From NCBI GenBank assembly GCA_902536305.1, contig CACAWX010000001.1, forward strand, positions 62,001 to 126,000: a DNA stretch of 64,000 nt. The letters run 5' to 3'. Below the pieces are notes generated by a model. It was not told the origin of the DNA. It did no database searches and saw only the letters and a list, made by a program, of their open reading frames with translations. A program made the translations under genes and the position numbers. How positions within the stretch are numbered: position 1 is the stretch's first letter; the number at the start of each line of letters is the position of its first letter. Origin of the DNA: an uncultured Pelagibacteraceae bacterium. Lineage in GTDB: Bacteria > Pseudomonadota > Alphaproteobacteria > Pelagibacterales > Pelagibacteraceae. This document shows, one piece after another, positions 41,944 through 52,698 of the stretch.

Positions 41944-43224
41944 ATGATACTTTTATATAAAGTATTAAGTATAATTTTATATCCTATTTTTGTTATTTTA
42001 ATTTACTTAAGAAAATTAAATGGTAAAGAAGATTCGCATAGATTTAGGGAAAAAATTTATTCATCTTATTTTAATATTAAAGAAAAAAAAGCTAAATTAA
42101 TTTGGTTTCACGCCGCAAGTATCGGTGAATTTAAAAGTATACTTCCGATCATTGGACAGCTAAATATTAATAATGAAAATTTAGAGTTTTTGATTACTAC
42201 CACTACATTGAGCTCTGGAAATCTTGCAAAAAAAGATTTAAAACAATTCAGAAATGTTGAGCACAGATTCTGTCCTATAGATGTTCCATTTTTGATGGAA
42301 AAATTTATATATCTATGGAAACCTGACAAAATTTTCTTAGTAGACTCTGAGATTTGGCCTAATTTAATATTAAAAGCTAAAAAATATAAAATTCCAATAG
42401 CCTTAGTAAATGCTAGATTGACATCTAAGTCTTTTAAAAAATGGATGATATTTCCTAAAGTTGCTGAAAAAATTTTTCAAATATTTGATCTATTCATATG
42501 TGCTAATGCTCGAACAAAAAATTATTTAGAAAAATTAAATGCTAAAAATATTTATTTTAAAGGTAACATAAAATTAATAAATGCTATTGAAGAAAAAGAT
42601 ATTAAAAATTCAAATATAAATATTTTACATGACAAAAGATTTTGGCTTGCGGCAAGCACTCATAAAGAGGAAGATATTTTTTGTATCAAAACTCATCTTA
42701 AGCTTAAAGAAAAGTTTAAGGATATTATCACAATTATTGCACCTAGACATATTGAGAGGTCAGAAAAAATTCTATTATTGGCCAAAAAGTTTAATCTAAA
42801 TGTACAAATATTGGACAAAAATGAAAATATTTTACAAAAAAAGGAAATCATTATTGTTAACTACTTTGGCGCTTTAACAAGTTTTTTTAAATACGCTAAA
42901 AGTGTGTATATGGGAAAATCAATGATTCTAAGATTAAAAGATCAAGGAGGACAAAACCCTATTGAAGCTGCGCAATTAGGGTGTAAAATCTATAATGGTC
43001 CATATATTTCTAATTTTGAAGATATATATAAAGTATTAGAGGAAAATCATTTTTCAAAGAAAGTAGAGAATTATTTAGAGCTAAGTGATAATTTAGTCCA
43101 AGATTTAGAGGATTCCAAAAAAGATACTAATCAAAGTAAACATTTGATTAATAAATTAGCACATAAAACCTTAACTGATACAATGATACTTATTAATAAT
43201 TTTTTAGATGATAAAAATAAATAA
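41944..43224 (+). CDS. waaA: 3-deoxy-D-manno-octulosonic-acid transferase
   Basis: LIWFHAASIGEFKSILPII, DSEIWPNLILKAKKYKIPIALVNARLTSKSFKKW. Confidence 0.94.
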   Translation: MILLYKVLSIILYPIFVILIYLRKLNGKEDSHRFREKIYSSYFNIKEKKAKLIWFHAASIGEFKSILPIIGQLNINNENLEFLITTTTLSSGNLAKKDLKQFRNVEHRFCPIDVPFLMEKFIYLWKPDKIFLVDSEIWPNLILKAKKYKIPIALVNARLTSKSFKKWMIFPKVAEKIFQIFDLFICANARTKNYLEKLNAKNIYFKGNIKLINAIEEKDIKNSNINILHDKRFWLAASTHKEEDIFCIKTHLKLKEKFKDIITIIAPRHIERSEKILLLAKKFNLNVQILDKNENILQKKEIIIVNYFGALTSFFKYAKSVYMGKSMILRLKDQGGQNPIEAAQLGCKIYNGPYISNFEDIYKVLEENHFSKKVENYLELSDNLVQDLEDSKKDTNQSKHLINKLAHKTLTDTMILINNFLDDKNK

Positions 43225-44143
43225 ACCTAAATTTTGGGACAGGAAAATTGGTTTAATTTCAATTTTATTTTTTCCATTAACGTTAATTGTTATTTTTTTT
43301 ACTTTCTTAAAAAAAAAAATTACTAAAACTCGAGACTTTAAAATACCTGTTATATGTGTTGGCAATATATATTTAGGTGGCACTGGCAAAACACCTACTT
43401 CTATTCTTCTAGCCAATGAGCTTTCTAAATTAGGAAAAAAACCTCTGATTCTTAGAAAATATTATAAGAATCATAATGATGAGTATAGTCTTATCAAAAA
43501 TTATTTTAAAAATTTAATTATTAGCAAGAATAGAATTGAAGGCTTAAAAGAGGCTGAAAAATCTAACTTTGATATAGTTATCTTAGATGATGGTCTTCAA
43601 GATTATAAAATAAAAAAAAATTTGAGCATTGTCTGTTTTAACAACAACCAATTAATTGGGAATGGAATGGTTTTACCTTCTGGTCCTTTGAGAGAAAATT
43701 TATCAATTTTGAAAAATGTAGAGATAGTTATAATCAATGGAAGCAAAAATATTAATTTTGAAAATAAAATTTTAAATATTAATAAAAAGTTAGAAATATT
43801 TTATTCGTTCTATAAGCCGATTAACTTAGACCAATTCAAAAATAAGAAATTATTAGCATTAGCTGCTATTGGTAACCCAGAAAATTTTTTTCAATTAGTT
43901 GAGAAAAATAATCTTAAAATTTTTAAAAAAAAAATCTTTCCTGATCATTATCAATTTTCCAAAGCAGAAATGCAAAATATTTTAAGAGAAGCTGAAATGG
44001 AAAATTATCAAGTTATAATGACAGAAAAAGATTATTATAAAATAAATCACTATAAACTAAAAAAAATAAATTATCTTAAAGTATCTCTAGAAATTTATAA
44101 TAAAGAAAAGCTTTTTAAAAAAATCAATTCCTTATATGTTTAG
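43208..44143 (+). CDS. lpxK: Tetraacyldisaccharide 4'-kinase
   Basis: PVICVGNIYLGGTGKTPTSILLANELSKLGKKPLIL, ILDDGLQDYKIKKNLSIVCF. Confidence 0.94.
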   Translation: MIKINKPKFWDRKIGLISILFFPLTLIVIFFTFLKKKITKTRDFKIPVICVGNIYLGGTGKTPTSILLANELSKLGKKPLILRKYYKNHNDEYSLIKNYFKNLIISKNRIEGLKEAEKSNFDIVILDDGLQDYKIKKNLSIVCFNNNQLIGNGMVLPSGPLRENLSILKNVEIVIINGSKNINFENKILNINKKLEIFYSFYKPINLDQFKNKKLLALAAIGNPENFFQLVEKNNLKIFKKKIFPDHYQFSKAEMQNILREAEMENYQVIMTEKDYYKINHYKLKKINYLKVSLEIYNKEKLFKKINSLYV

Positions 44144-44993
44144 AACACTCAATTATTTCTTACAGTCATTATTCGTGTACTTATTTTTTTTTATAGGACG
44201 TATTTTGGGAATAAAACTCAGTAGAAAATTTTTTTCAGGGGTGTTTATTTTAATTGGCCCATTTTTTAGATCAAATAAAATAATAAATAAAAACCTTAAA
44301 ATTTTTTCTAGTACAATTTCTTTGAAGGATAAAAGTAGGATAGTGAAGGATATGTGGAGCAATTATGGAAAAACATTCATTGAATATATTTTTTTAAATC
44401 GTTTTAGAAGAGAAAATAAATTTGTAATTTTAGATGGAGAAGAAAACTTACTACAAATAGCTAAAGAAAATAAACCCGTAATTTTTATATCAGGACACTT
44501 TGCAAATTTTGAATTGATGTCTATGGAAATTACAAAAAGGAATATTTCATTAGCTACTATTTATAGACCTTTAAATAATATTTTTATAAATCCATTTATG
44601 GAGTTTCTTAGAAGGAAATATGTGTGTAAAAATCAAATTAAAAAAGGGATAAATGGAGTGAGAGAAACGATAGGATTTATTAAAAAAAATCATTGTATTG
44701 CTTTAATGATTGATCAAAGAATAAGTGAAGGTGAAAAAATTAATTTGTTTAATCAACCAGCTCTTACAACAACCTTGCCCTCTCAACTTTCAATTAAATT
44801 TAATCTAGAAATAGTACCAGTTTACATCGAAAGAATTAAAGATAATAAATTTAAAATTGAGTTTCAAAAAAGAATAAATCCAAAAAATTTTAGAGATAAA
44901 TTAGAACTTAGTCTTGAATTGAATAAAGTTTTAGAAAAAATGATATTAAGAAATCCCGGTCAGTGGATCTGGACTCACAATAGATGGAAATAG
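44136..44993 (+). CDS. Lipid A biosynthesis lauroyl/myristoyl acyltransferase family
   Basis: ISGHFANFELM, IALMIDQRISEG, NPGQWIWTHNRWK. Confidence 0.92.
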   Translation: MFRTLNYFLQSLFVYLFFFIGRILGIKLSRKFFSGVFILIGPFFRSNKIINKNLKIFSSTISLKDKSRIVKDMWSNYGKTFIEYIFLNRFRRENKFVILDGEENLLQIAKENKPVIFISGHFANFELMSMEITKRNISLATIYRPLNNIFINPFMEFLRRKYVCKNQIKKGINGVRETIGFIKKNHCIALMIDQRISEGEKINLFNQPALTTTLPSQLSIKFNLEIVPVYIERIKDNKFKIEFQKRINPKNFRDKLELSLELNKVLEKMILRNPGQWIWTHNRWK

Positions 44994-44995
44994 GA

Positions 44996-45190
44996 TTATT
45001 TTTTTTGTAATTTAAATCTCTCATTAGCTTCTATTGATGAAAAATAGGCCTCTTGCAAATCTACATTCCAGTAGCTAAGATTTTTTAGTTGTATTTCTTT
45101 TCCGGATATCGCACATAAAACATAGTCTCCCTCTTCAACAATTTCAAAATAATTGTGCTTAAAAATAAGTTTAGCTTTTTTTTTACTCAT
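44996..45190 (-). CDS. DUF2093 domain protein
   Basis: KAKLIFKHNYFEIVEEGDYVLCAISGKEIQLKNLSYWNVDLQEAYFSSIEA; start moved to the internal ATG (MSKKK) from the ORF-track 45268. Confidence 0.75.
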   Translation of the reverse strand: MSKKKAKLIFKHNYFEIVEEGDYVLCAISGKEIQLKNLSYWNVDLQEAYFSSIEANERFKLQKK

Positions 45191-45218
45191 CAATAAATTA
45201 TACAATATAAAATCTATA

Positions 45219-46496
45219 ATGAATATTGGATTAATAGGAAGCGGCGGACGAGAGCATGCTTTATGCAAAAAAATATCTGAGTCTCGCTTGGTAAAAAAAA
45301 TATTTTGTTTTCCTGGTAACGCTGGTACATCTGAATTAGCTACAAATGTTGCAGTTAATATCTTAGCTTTTAAAGACGTTTTAAAATTAATTAAGTTTCA
45401 CAAAATTGACCTAGTAATAGTTGGTCCGGAAGAGCCATTAGTACTAGGATTAGTTAATTTATTAAAAAAGAATAAAGTAAAGGTTTTTGGTCCAAATAAA
45501 TATGCAGCAAAATTGGAGGGATCAAAAGCATTTATGAAAAAGATCTGTGCTCAAAATAATGTGCCAACTGCTAACTTCAAAATATGTAATAAATTACATC
45601 AAGTGAAAAAATTTTTACAAATAAGTATTCTTCCTCTTGTAGTTAAGGCTGATGGATTAGCGGCGGGGAAAGGTGTTACGATTTGTAAATCAAAAAAACA
45701 AGTTATTAAAACAGCTTCTGAAATATTTAAAGGAAAATTTAAATCATCAAGAAAAGTTATACTTGAAGAATTTTTAGAAGGAGAAGAAGCTAGTTACTTT
45801 ATAATAGTAGATAATAATAGTTTTAAATTTTTTGGTACAGCTCAAGATCATAAACGTGTTTACGAAAATGACAAAGGTCCTAATACTGGTGGCATGGGTG
45901 CATACTCTCCAGCTCCAATTGTCACAAAAAAATTAGAAAAAAAGATTATATCAAAAATAATAACACCTACTTTGAAAGCCCTTAAAAGAAAAAAAAATCC
46001 TTATAGTGGATTTTTATATGTTGGGTTAATGATTAAAAATAACGAACCGTTCTTAATAGAATACAACGTTAGAATGGGGGATCCCGAATGCCAAGTTATA
46101 TTGCCCAGATTAAAAACTGACATTGTGAAAATTTTTAAAAATGCAGCATCTAACAACTTGAGAAAAACGAAGATAAGTTGGAAAAAACAAAAAAGTATGA
46201 CAATTGTATTATGTGCGAAAGGTTATCCAAAAAAATATAAAAAAAATTTACGTATTAATAATATTAAAAAAGTCAAGCTATCAAATACAGATTTTATATT
46301 TCATGCAGGGACTAAATATTTTAATAAAGAGATCAGGTCAAATGGGGGAAGAATATTAAATATATCTTCAACTGGAGATAGTTTTAATAATATTAGAAAA
46401 AAAATAATATTAAACATTAAAAAGTTAAATATTAAACATAGTTTTTACCGAAAAGATATTGGATGGAAAGTAATTGATAAAAATGAGAATTATTAG
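45219..46496 (+). CDS. purD: Phosphoribosylamine-glycine ligase
   Basis: MNIGLIGSGGREHALC start, VVKADGLAAGKGVTIC, YNVRMGDPECQ; ORF-track start (45153) is too long. Confidence 0.95.
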   Translation: MNIGLIGSGGREHALCKKISESRLVKKIFCFPGNAGTSELATNVAVNILAFKDVLKLIKFHKIDLVIVGPEEPLVLGLVNLLKKNKVKVFGPNKYAAKLEGSKAFMKKICAQNNVPTANFKICNKLHQVKKFLQISILPLVVKADGLAAGKGVTICKSKKQVIKTASEIFKGKFKSSRKVILEEFLEGEEASYFIIVDNNSFKFFGTAQDHKRVYENDKGPNTGGMGAYSPAPIVTKKLEKKIISKIITPTLKALKRKKNPYSGFLYVGLMIKNNEPFLIEYNVRMGDPECQVILPRLKTDIVKIFKNAASNNLRKTKISWKKQKSMTIVLCAKGYPKKYKKNLRINNIKKVKLSNTDFIFHAGTKYFNKEIRSNGGRILNISSTGDSFNNIRKKIILNIKKLNIKHSFYRKDIGWKVIDKNENY

Positions 46497-47043
46497 CGGG
46501 ACATTAAAAGGTAGATCTTTAAATTTTTTAAAAAACTCTTATACAAGACCACTTAAAGATAATGTTAAGGAGAACATCTTTAATATTTTAAAACATTCAA
46601 ATTTAATCAACGTACGAACCGAAGACTCAAATATTTTAGATTTATATTCTGGTATTGGATCCTTCGGAATTGAGTGTATTTCTAGGGGAGCAAAGAAAGT
46701 TACATTTATTGAGAAAGATATCAATGCCTCAAATATTTTGAAGGAAAATTTAATTAGATTTTCACTAATAAATAAGTCTAAAATTTATACTGATAGAATA
46801 GAAGCAGTTTTGAATAAAGGTTTTAACGAAAAATTTAATATTTTCTTTTTAGACCCTCCTTTTTCAGATAATAATTTTTTAAAAAATTTAGAACTTATTA
46901 AAAAAAAAAAAATTTTTAATAAGAATCATATTGTAATTACTCACAGAGAAGATAACTGTGAAGATGAATTCAAAAGTTTTTTAAAGATAGTTGAAATAAA
47001 AAAATACGGCCGATCTAAAATTATATTTGGGATATTTAAGTAA
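46483..47043 (+). CDS. rsmD: 16S rRNA (guanine(966)-N(2))-methyltransferase
   Basis: MRIISGTLKGRSL, RPLKDNVKENIFNIL, LDLYSGIGSFGIECISRGAKKVTFIEKD, FLDPPF. Confidence 0.94.
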   Translation: MRIISGTLKGRSLNFLKNSYTRPLKDNVKENIFNILKHSNLINVRTEDSNILDLYSGIGSFGIECISRGAKKVTFIEKDINASNILKENLIRFSLINKSKIYTDRIEAVLNKGFNEKFNIFFLDPPFSDNNFLKNLELIKKKKIFNKNHIVITHREDNCEDEFKSFLKIVEIKKYGRSKIIFGIFK

Positions 47044-48247
47044 GAAATTTTTTTGTATAAACCTTTACTTGCTCGACAGCTGGTTGGTCATATGGGTTTA
47101 AATTAAGAAGCTTTCCTAATATTACTGTTTCAATAATAAAAAAAGAAAACAATTCACCTAGTGCTTCTTCATTGGCATTTTTAATTCTAAATTCTCGAAA
47201 TGGAATTTTTTTTATTTTAAAAGATTTGATTACAGCTTTTTTTTGAGCATTTTTAACATAACTTAGTCTTTTTTTGTTCAAGAAATTGTTAATTTTCAAA
47301 TTTTTGAGATTTATCTTTTCTTTTGCTTCTTTTTCAAAACTTATAATATTAAAAAATTTATCTTTAGGTCCATCTAAATATAATTGTAATAAGCTGTGGT
47401 GATCTTTTGGAGCATTAGAAATTAACGGAAGGAAACCTTTATTATTTTTTCCTAAACTTTCGGCAATTAGTTGTTGAGACCAGTATAAAAATTTTTCTAA
47501 TTCAGGAAAATAATTTAAAAAAATTAAATTATTTATTTTTTTTGATTTCATTAAGATTGCAAGATTGATTATACTTTTTTTGAGTAAATTTTTTCCCTTT
47601 CCTGCTAGACATCCGAGTAAATTTAATCTTAATTTGTTTATATTAACTCCCATTAGATAAGAGGGAATGATACCAACTTCCGAAAGAACCGAGTACCTGC
47701 CGCCTATATAATTTTTATGTTCGATATAAAATAAGTCAAATTTATTTGCTAATGAAAATAATAAATTATTTTTTTTTTCAGAAATTATAATAATGTTTTT
47801 TGCATTTTTTTTTATTATATTTAGTGCGAATGTATTTGATAACGTCTCAATCGTACTCCCTGATTTTGAAGTGATTATAAACAAGATTTTTGATAAATTT
47901 TTTTTTTTTAAAGTAGCTATTTGACTTTCGTCTATATTATTTAAAAAGAAAATTTTTTTTTTTATTCTAGTTCTAAAAAAAGTATAAATAGCTTCAGTAC
48001 CTAAAATAGAACCACCAATTCCAATAAATACAATTGATTTAAATTTTTTGAAATTTTTAAGGTCTTTAACATTAAAATTAAATTTAAAATTTTTATCTAA
48101 GACGTGAAGTGTTTTGTTCGTATTTTTAATATCTGATTTTATTTCTAAAAAAATTTTATCAAATTTTTTAGAAAAATTATTTGATAAGCCATTTTTATAA
48201 TCTTTAATCCAAATATTATTTTTAAAAGTTAGATTTATATTGTTCAC
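47036..48247 (-). CDS. pgi: Glucose-6-phosphate isomerase
   Basis: FIGIGGSILGTEAIYTF, ITSKSGSTIETLSNTFA, GGRYSVLSEVGIIPSYLMG, divergent short PGI. Confidence 0.88.
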   Translation of the reverse strand: MNNINLTFKNNIWIKDYKNGLSNNFSKKFDKIFLEIKSDIKNTNKTLHVLDKNFKFNFNVKDLKNFKKFKSIVFIGIGGSILGTEAIYTFFRTRIKKKIFFLNNIDESQIATLKKKNLSKILFIITSKSGSTIETLSNTFALNIIKKNAKNIIIISEKKNNLLFSLANKFDLFYIEHKNYIGGRYSVLSEVGIIPSYLMGVNINKLRLNLLGCLAGKGKNLLKKSIINLAILMKSKKINNLIFLNYFPELEKFLYWSQQLIAESLGKNNKGFLPLISNAPKDHHSLLQLYLDGPKDKFFNIISFEKEAKEKINLKNLKINNFLNKKRLSYVKNAQKKAVIKSFKIKKIPFREFRIKNANEEALGELFSFFIIETVILGKLLNLNPYDQPAVEQVKVYTKKFLT

Positions 48248-48552
48248 TTACGTATTCTTTTTAATATTGAATTTTCAACTGAAGAAGATTTACTTGTAGA
48301 ATTATTTTCATTTTTAGGGGCGTTTAAAATTCTTTTTATCTTTTCTTCTTCATTTATTATTTTTTTCGGTTGAGAACCTGGTATTGGGACCTCTTCGAAA
48401 TCAGGTGGTATCACCAGTGGATTTCTTTTTTTTACTAAAAATTCATCAGTTGTTGTTACTTTTTCATTTTTGAGAACTTTTTTTGCATCACTCAAACTAC
48501 TGCAAGATATTAAAAGGATAAATAATATTAATAGAAAATTCGATTTTTTCAT
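48244..48552 (-). CDS. Small lipoprotein, DUF3035-like
   Basis: Lipobox LILFILLISCSS; RNPLVIPPDFEEVPIPG motif; next to lspA. Confidence 0.7.
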   Translation of the reverse strand: MKKSNFLLILFILLISCSSLSDAKKVLKNEKVTTTDEFLVKKRNPLVIPPDFEEVPIPGSQPKKIINEEEKIKRILNAPKNENNSTSKSSSVENSILKRIRK

Positions 48553-48554
48553 TT

Positions 48555-49058
48555 TTACAATTTTTTATAAATAAACTCTTTAATAATAAATATAAATATT
48601 CCTATTGTAATGAATATATCTGCAACATTAAAGGTAAACCAGTGAAAGTTGTCATAATGAAGATCAATAAAATCTGGCACAGCATTATAAACTAATCGAT
48701 CATAGAAATTCCCAAGTGCGCCTCCAATAATAATAGAATATACAAGTTTATCTAATTTTTCAGATTTAACAGAGATATAAACTAAAATTGTTATCACTAT
48801 TCCAATTATAATTGTAATTAAGTTATAAAAAACATTTGAGTCTGTGCTTAGTAAACCAAAACCTATCCCGATGTTCCAAATTAAGTCAAAATTAATAAAA
48901 TTGTTAATATAATGAGACTTTTCATCAAAATTCTTCAATACGGTATTTTTTGAATATCTATCTAAAAAAAAAATTATAGAAATAATTAATAAGTAAAAGA
49001 TATTTTGTCGTTTAAAAAATAATTCTTTTTTTACTTTTAGGTTGGTCAATAAGGTCAT
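48555..49058 (-). CDS. lspA: Signal peptidase II (lipoprotein)
   Basis: WNIGIGFGLL, GGALGNFYDRLVYNAVPDFIDLHY, FNVADIFITIG. Confidence 0.95.
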   Translation of the reverse strand: MTLLTNLKVKKELFFKRQNIFYLLIISIIFFLDRYSKNTVLKNFDEKSHYINNFINFDLIWNIGIGFGLLSTDSNVFYNLITIIIGIVITILVYISVKSEKLDKLVYSIIIGGALGNFYDRLVYNAVPDFIDLHYDNFHWFTFNVADIFITIGIFIFIIKEFIYKKL

Positions 49059-49062
49059 TATT

Positions 49063-51789
49063 TTACAAAATAGGGCATTCCGCTCTACTGCATTTTTTTT
49101 CTAAAATTTTCCAACACCTCTCACATTTCTTTCCAGTTGCTTTGTTTACTTCAATCTTTATTTCATTACTTTCTGATAATATTGACTCTGCTTTAGAGGT
49201 AATAAAATATTCCGCTAAATTTAAATTTTTCAATAGTTCAAAACTTTTTTTATTTACAACTAATTTAATTTCTGCCTCTAAACTTGATCCTATTTCTTTG
49301 CTAGATCTCTTTGCTTCTATTGCAACATTGGCTTCTTGCTTAATTTTAAATAATTTTTCCCATTTTTCACTTAATTTATTATTTTCCCATTTTTTTGGTA
49401 TTTCTACAAAAGTATACTCGTGAATACTCTTACTTTCTTTATTAATAAGGCTGAAAATTTCATCAGTAGTAAAAACTAGTATAGGGGCAAACCATTTAAC
49501 TAAGCTCTCCAGAATTATGTTCAAAACTATTACACAATTTTTTCTTTTTTTTGAATTAAAGTTATCACAATAAAGAACATCTTTTCTTATATCGAAATAA
49601 AAGGACGAGAGATCTAAAGTACAAAAATTTAACAATTCCTTATATAGTTTATGAAAATTATAATTTTTTAAATTAATTTCTACAGATTTGCTGATATGAT
49701 AAATTTTATGTAAGATATATTGCTCTAATTCATCAAAGTCGTTTAGTTGCAATTTTTTAAAATTTTGTTCTTCAAATTTATCTTTTATATTTCCAAGCAT
49801 AAATCTAAAAGTATTTCTAATTTTTCTATAGGACTCAGCGTGTTGAGTTAAAATACTCTTGTCAACTCTAAGATCTTCAGAGTAATCTGAAGCTGCGACC
49901 CATACTCTCAGAATATCTGCTCCATAATTTTTCAAAATATCCTCTGGAGATATGACATTTCCCATTGATTTTGACATTTTCATACCTTTGCCATCAACGA
50001 CAAAACCGTGTGAAAGAATACTTTCGAATGGAGCTTTACCTCTTGTTCCGCAGGATTCTAATAAAGAAGAGTGAAACCAGCCCCTATGCTGGTCGGAACC
50101 TTCAAGGTACATGTCAGCAGGCCATTTTAAATCTTTTCTTTTTTCCAAAACAAAACTATGCGTTGATCCGCTATCAAACCAAACTTCAACAATGTCTTTA
50201 AGTTTCTCATAATCATCAGGATTATGATCGTCTCCCAGAAACACTTTTGGATCATCTGTAAACCAACAATCAGACCCTTGTTTTTCGTAAATATTAGCTA
50301 TTCTATCTATTACCTTTTGATCTCTAAGAGGTTCTTTTGTTTTTTTATTTATAAAAATTGGTAATGGAACGCCCCAAACTCTTTGTCTTGAAACACACCA
50401 ATCCGGTCTACCCTCGACCATAGATAATAATCTTTCTTTTCCTTTATTAGGAAAAAAATTAGTATTATTAATTGCTTTAATTGCTTTTTTTCTAAGATCA
50501 TTTTTTTTCATAGAAATAAACCATTGCGGTGTTGCTCTATAAATTAAAGGGGCTTTAGATCTCCACGAATGAGGATAACTATGATTAAGTTTATCATTTT
50601 TCAGTAATTTTTTTTGTTCTTTTAATTTTTCTATAACGATTGGATCTGCTTTAAATATGTGAGTATTAGTAAAGTAAGGTATTTCTTTAGTATAAAGACC
50701 AGCGTTATCAACTGTATAAAGAGATGGTATATTATTTTTTAAACATAAATTAAAATCATCTGGACCATGGCTTGGGGCGCAATGAACGATTCCTGTTCCC
50801 TGTTCTAAATTTACAAACTGTGCATCTAACATTGGAACGTCGTAGTCAAAATTTATTTTAGCAAATGGGTGGCTACAAATAGTGTCTTTAAGCTCTGATC
50901 CTTTAAAAGATTTTAATTCTTTAAATTTTTTAATTTCACATTCTTTGGTAATAGTATCTATTAAGTTTTTAGCTACAATAATTTTTTTATCTTTAAAATT
51001 CTCAAGGTCATCAATTTCTAAAACTGAGTATTCGATGCTACTGTTAAAGGCTAGAGCTTTGTTGGCTGGTATAGTCCATGGTGTAGTAGTCCAAATAATT
51101 ACACTTGTGTCTTTTAAAAAATCCTTTTTAGTTTCCTTTACTTTAAATGCTACGTAGATTGTATTTGAAGTATGATTCATATACTCAACTTCCGCATCTG
51201 CCAGAGCAGTTTTTTCAACCGTAGACCACAGGACTGGTTTGAAGCCTTGATATAAGCTTCCATCTATAAGAAATTTACCTAACTCTCTCACAATTTGAGC
51301 CTCAGCTTCATAACTCATTGTTGAGTAATAATTTTCAAAATCACCGATAACCCCCAATCGTTTGAACTCTTTTATGTGAACTTCAATCCAACTTTTTGCA
51401 AATTCTCTACACTCTTGCCTAAAATTTTTTATTGGAACTTCGTCTTTATTTTTTTTCTTTTTTTTATATTGTTCTTCAATTTTCCATTCGATTGGCAGTC
51501 CATGACAATCCCAACCTGGTACATAAACTGAGTCCTTGCCATTCATTTGATGAAATCGAGTAATAATGTCTTTTAGAATTTTATTTAGTGCTGTACCCAT
51601 ATGAATATGCCCGTTCGCATAGGGTGGTCCATCATGTAATACAAATTTTTCTTTACCCTTTGAACTTTTTCTTAGTTTTTCAAAAATTTTATTTTTTTCC
51701 CATTTTTTTAAAATTTCTGGTTCCTTGGTGGGTAGACTTGCTTTCATAGAAAAAGCTGTTTTAGGAAGTTGAAGAGTATCTTTAGACAT
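49063..51789 (-). CDS. ileS: Isoleucyl-tRNA synthetase
   Basis: HDGPPYANGHIHMGTALNKILKDI, DLYLEGSDQHRGWFHSSLL, KGMKMSKSMGNVISP; C-terminal Zn Cys cluster. Confidence 0.97.
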   Translation of the reverse strand: MSKDTLQLPKTAFSMKASLPTKEPEILKKWEKNKIFEKLRKSSKGKEKFVLHDGPPYANGHIHMGTALNKILKDIITRFHQMNGKDSVYVPGWDCHGLPIEWKIEEQYKKKKKNKDEVPIKNFRQECREFAKSWIEVHIKEFKRLGVIGDFENYYSTMSYEAEAQIVRELGKFLIDGSLYQGFKPVLWSTVEKTALADAEVEYMNHTSNTIYVAFKVKETKKDFLKDTSVIIWTTTPWTIPANKALAFNSSIEYSVLEIDDLENFKDKKIIVAKNLIDTITKECEIKKFKELKSFKGSELKDTICSHPFAKINFDYDVPMLDAQFVNLEQGTGIVHCAPSHGPDDFNLCLKNNIPSLYTVDNAGLYTKEIPYFTNTHIFKADPIVIEKLKEQKKLLKNDKLNHSYPHSWRSKAPLIYRATPQWFISMKKNDLRKKAIKAINNTNFFPNKGKERLLSMVEGRPDWCVSRQRVWGVPLPIFINKKTKEPLRDQKVIDRIANIYEKQGSDCWFTDDPKVFLGDDHNPDDYEKLKDIVEVWFDSGSTHSFVLEKRKDLKWPADMYLEGSDQHRGWFHSSLLESCGTRGKAPFESILSHGFVVDGKGMKMSKSMGNVISPEDILKNYGADILRVWVAASDYSEDLRVDKSILTQHAESYRKIRNTFRFMLGNIKDKFEEQNFKKLQLNDFDELEQYILHKIYHISKSVEINLKNYNFHKLYKELLNFCTLDLSSFYFDIRKDVLYCDNFNSKKRKNCVIVLNIILESLVKWFAPILVFTTDEIFSLINKESKSIHEYTFVEIPKKWENNKLSEKWEKLFKIKQEANVAIEAKRSSKEIGSSLEAEIKLVVNKKSFELLKNLNLAEYFITSKAESILSESNEIKIEVNKATGKKCERCWKILEKKCSRAECPIL

Positions 51790-52697
51790 TATTTTTTAGC
51801 TTGTTTGATATCAATTTTTATTTGTTTTTTTAAATACTCAAAGCTTTTAAATTTTTTCTCTGCCCTTAAAAATTTTTTAAAACTAACAGTAATTACTTTA
51901 TTATATAAATTTTTGTTAATTCCAAATATATTTGTCTCTAATAACAAACTCTGACCATTAAAGGTTGGTCTATATCCTATATTTGCTATGCCATTATTAC
52001 TAACATTATTAGTTTTAACTTTTACAGCATAAACACCTAGCCGTGGTATTACATAACTATTTAGTCTAAGATTGCATGTTGGAAAGCCAATTTTACGACC
52101 TCTTTTTTGGCCTTTAATAACTTTACCTTTAATGCACCAGTTACGATTTAATAATTTATTAACTTCTTCAATATGACCTTTTCTTATTTTTTTTCTTATA
52201 AATGTTGAAGAGATAATTTTTTTTTTCGCTTTAAAGGGCTTTACGATTACATTTTTAAAATTATATTGGTTTTCGTATTTCTTTAAGGTTTCAATATTTC
52301 CTTTACGCTTAAAACCGAATCTAAAATTTTTACTTACATATAAAAATCTACAACTAGTTTTTTTATGAATAATCTTTTTAATAAATTCTCTAGGCGATAA
52401 AAACGAAAAGTTTTTATTAAACTTTATAACAATTAAGAAATCTAATTTCAATTTTTTTAGTTGATCTTTTTTTTGTTCTAAAGAGTTTATTCTGTGATTT
52501 TTTATTTTTTTATTAAAAAACATTACTGGCACCGGTTCAAAGGTCATTAAGCCAAAAGGTAATCTATTTTTCTTAGCCTTCCTTCTTGCGTCATTAATTA
52601 CTTTTTGATGACCCAAATGTATTCCATCAAAATTACCTATTGCTATTACGCCTCTACGATGCTTTGAATTTAAATTTAGGTTATTATAAGTTTTCAT
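51789..52697 (-). CDS. ribF: Bifunctional riboflavin kinase/FAD synthetase
   Basis: AIGNFDGIHLGHQKVI, GQKRGRKIGFPTCNLRL, NIGYRPTF. Confidence 0.93.
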   Translation of the reverse strand: MKTYNNLNLNSKHRRGVIAIGNFDGIHLGHQKVINDARRKAKKNRLPFGLMTFEPVPVMFFNKKIKNHRINSLEQKKDQLKKLKLDFLIVIKFNKNFSFLSPREFIKKIIHKKTSCRFLYVSKNFRFGFKRKGNIETLKKYENQYNFKNVIVKPFKAKKKIISSTFIRKKIRKGHIEEVNKLLNRNWCIKGKVIKGQKRGRKIGFPTCNLRLNSYVIPRLGVYAVKVKTNNVSNNGIANIGYRPTFNGQSLLLETNIFGINKNLYNKVITVSFKKFLRAEKKFKSFEYLKKQIKIDIKQAKK

Positions 52698-52698
52698 T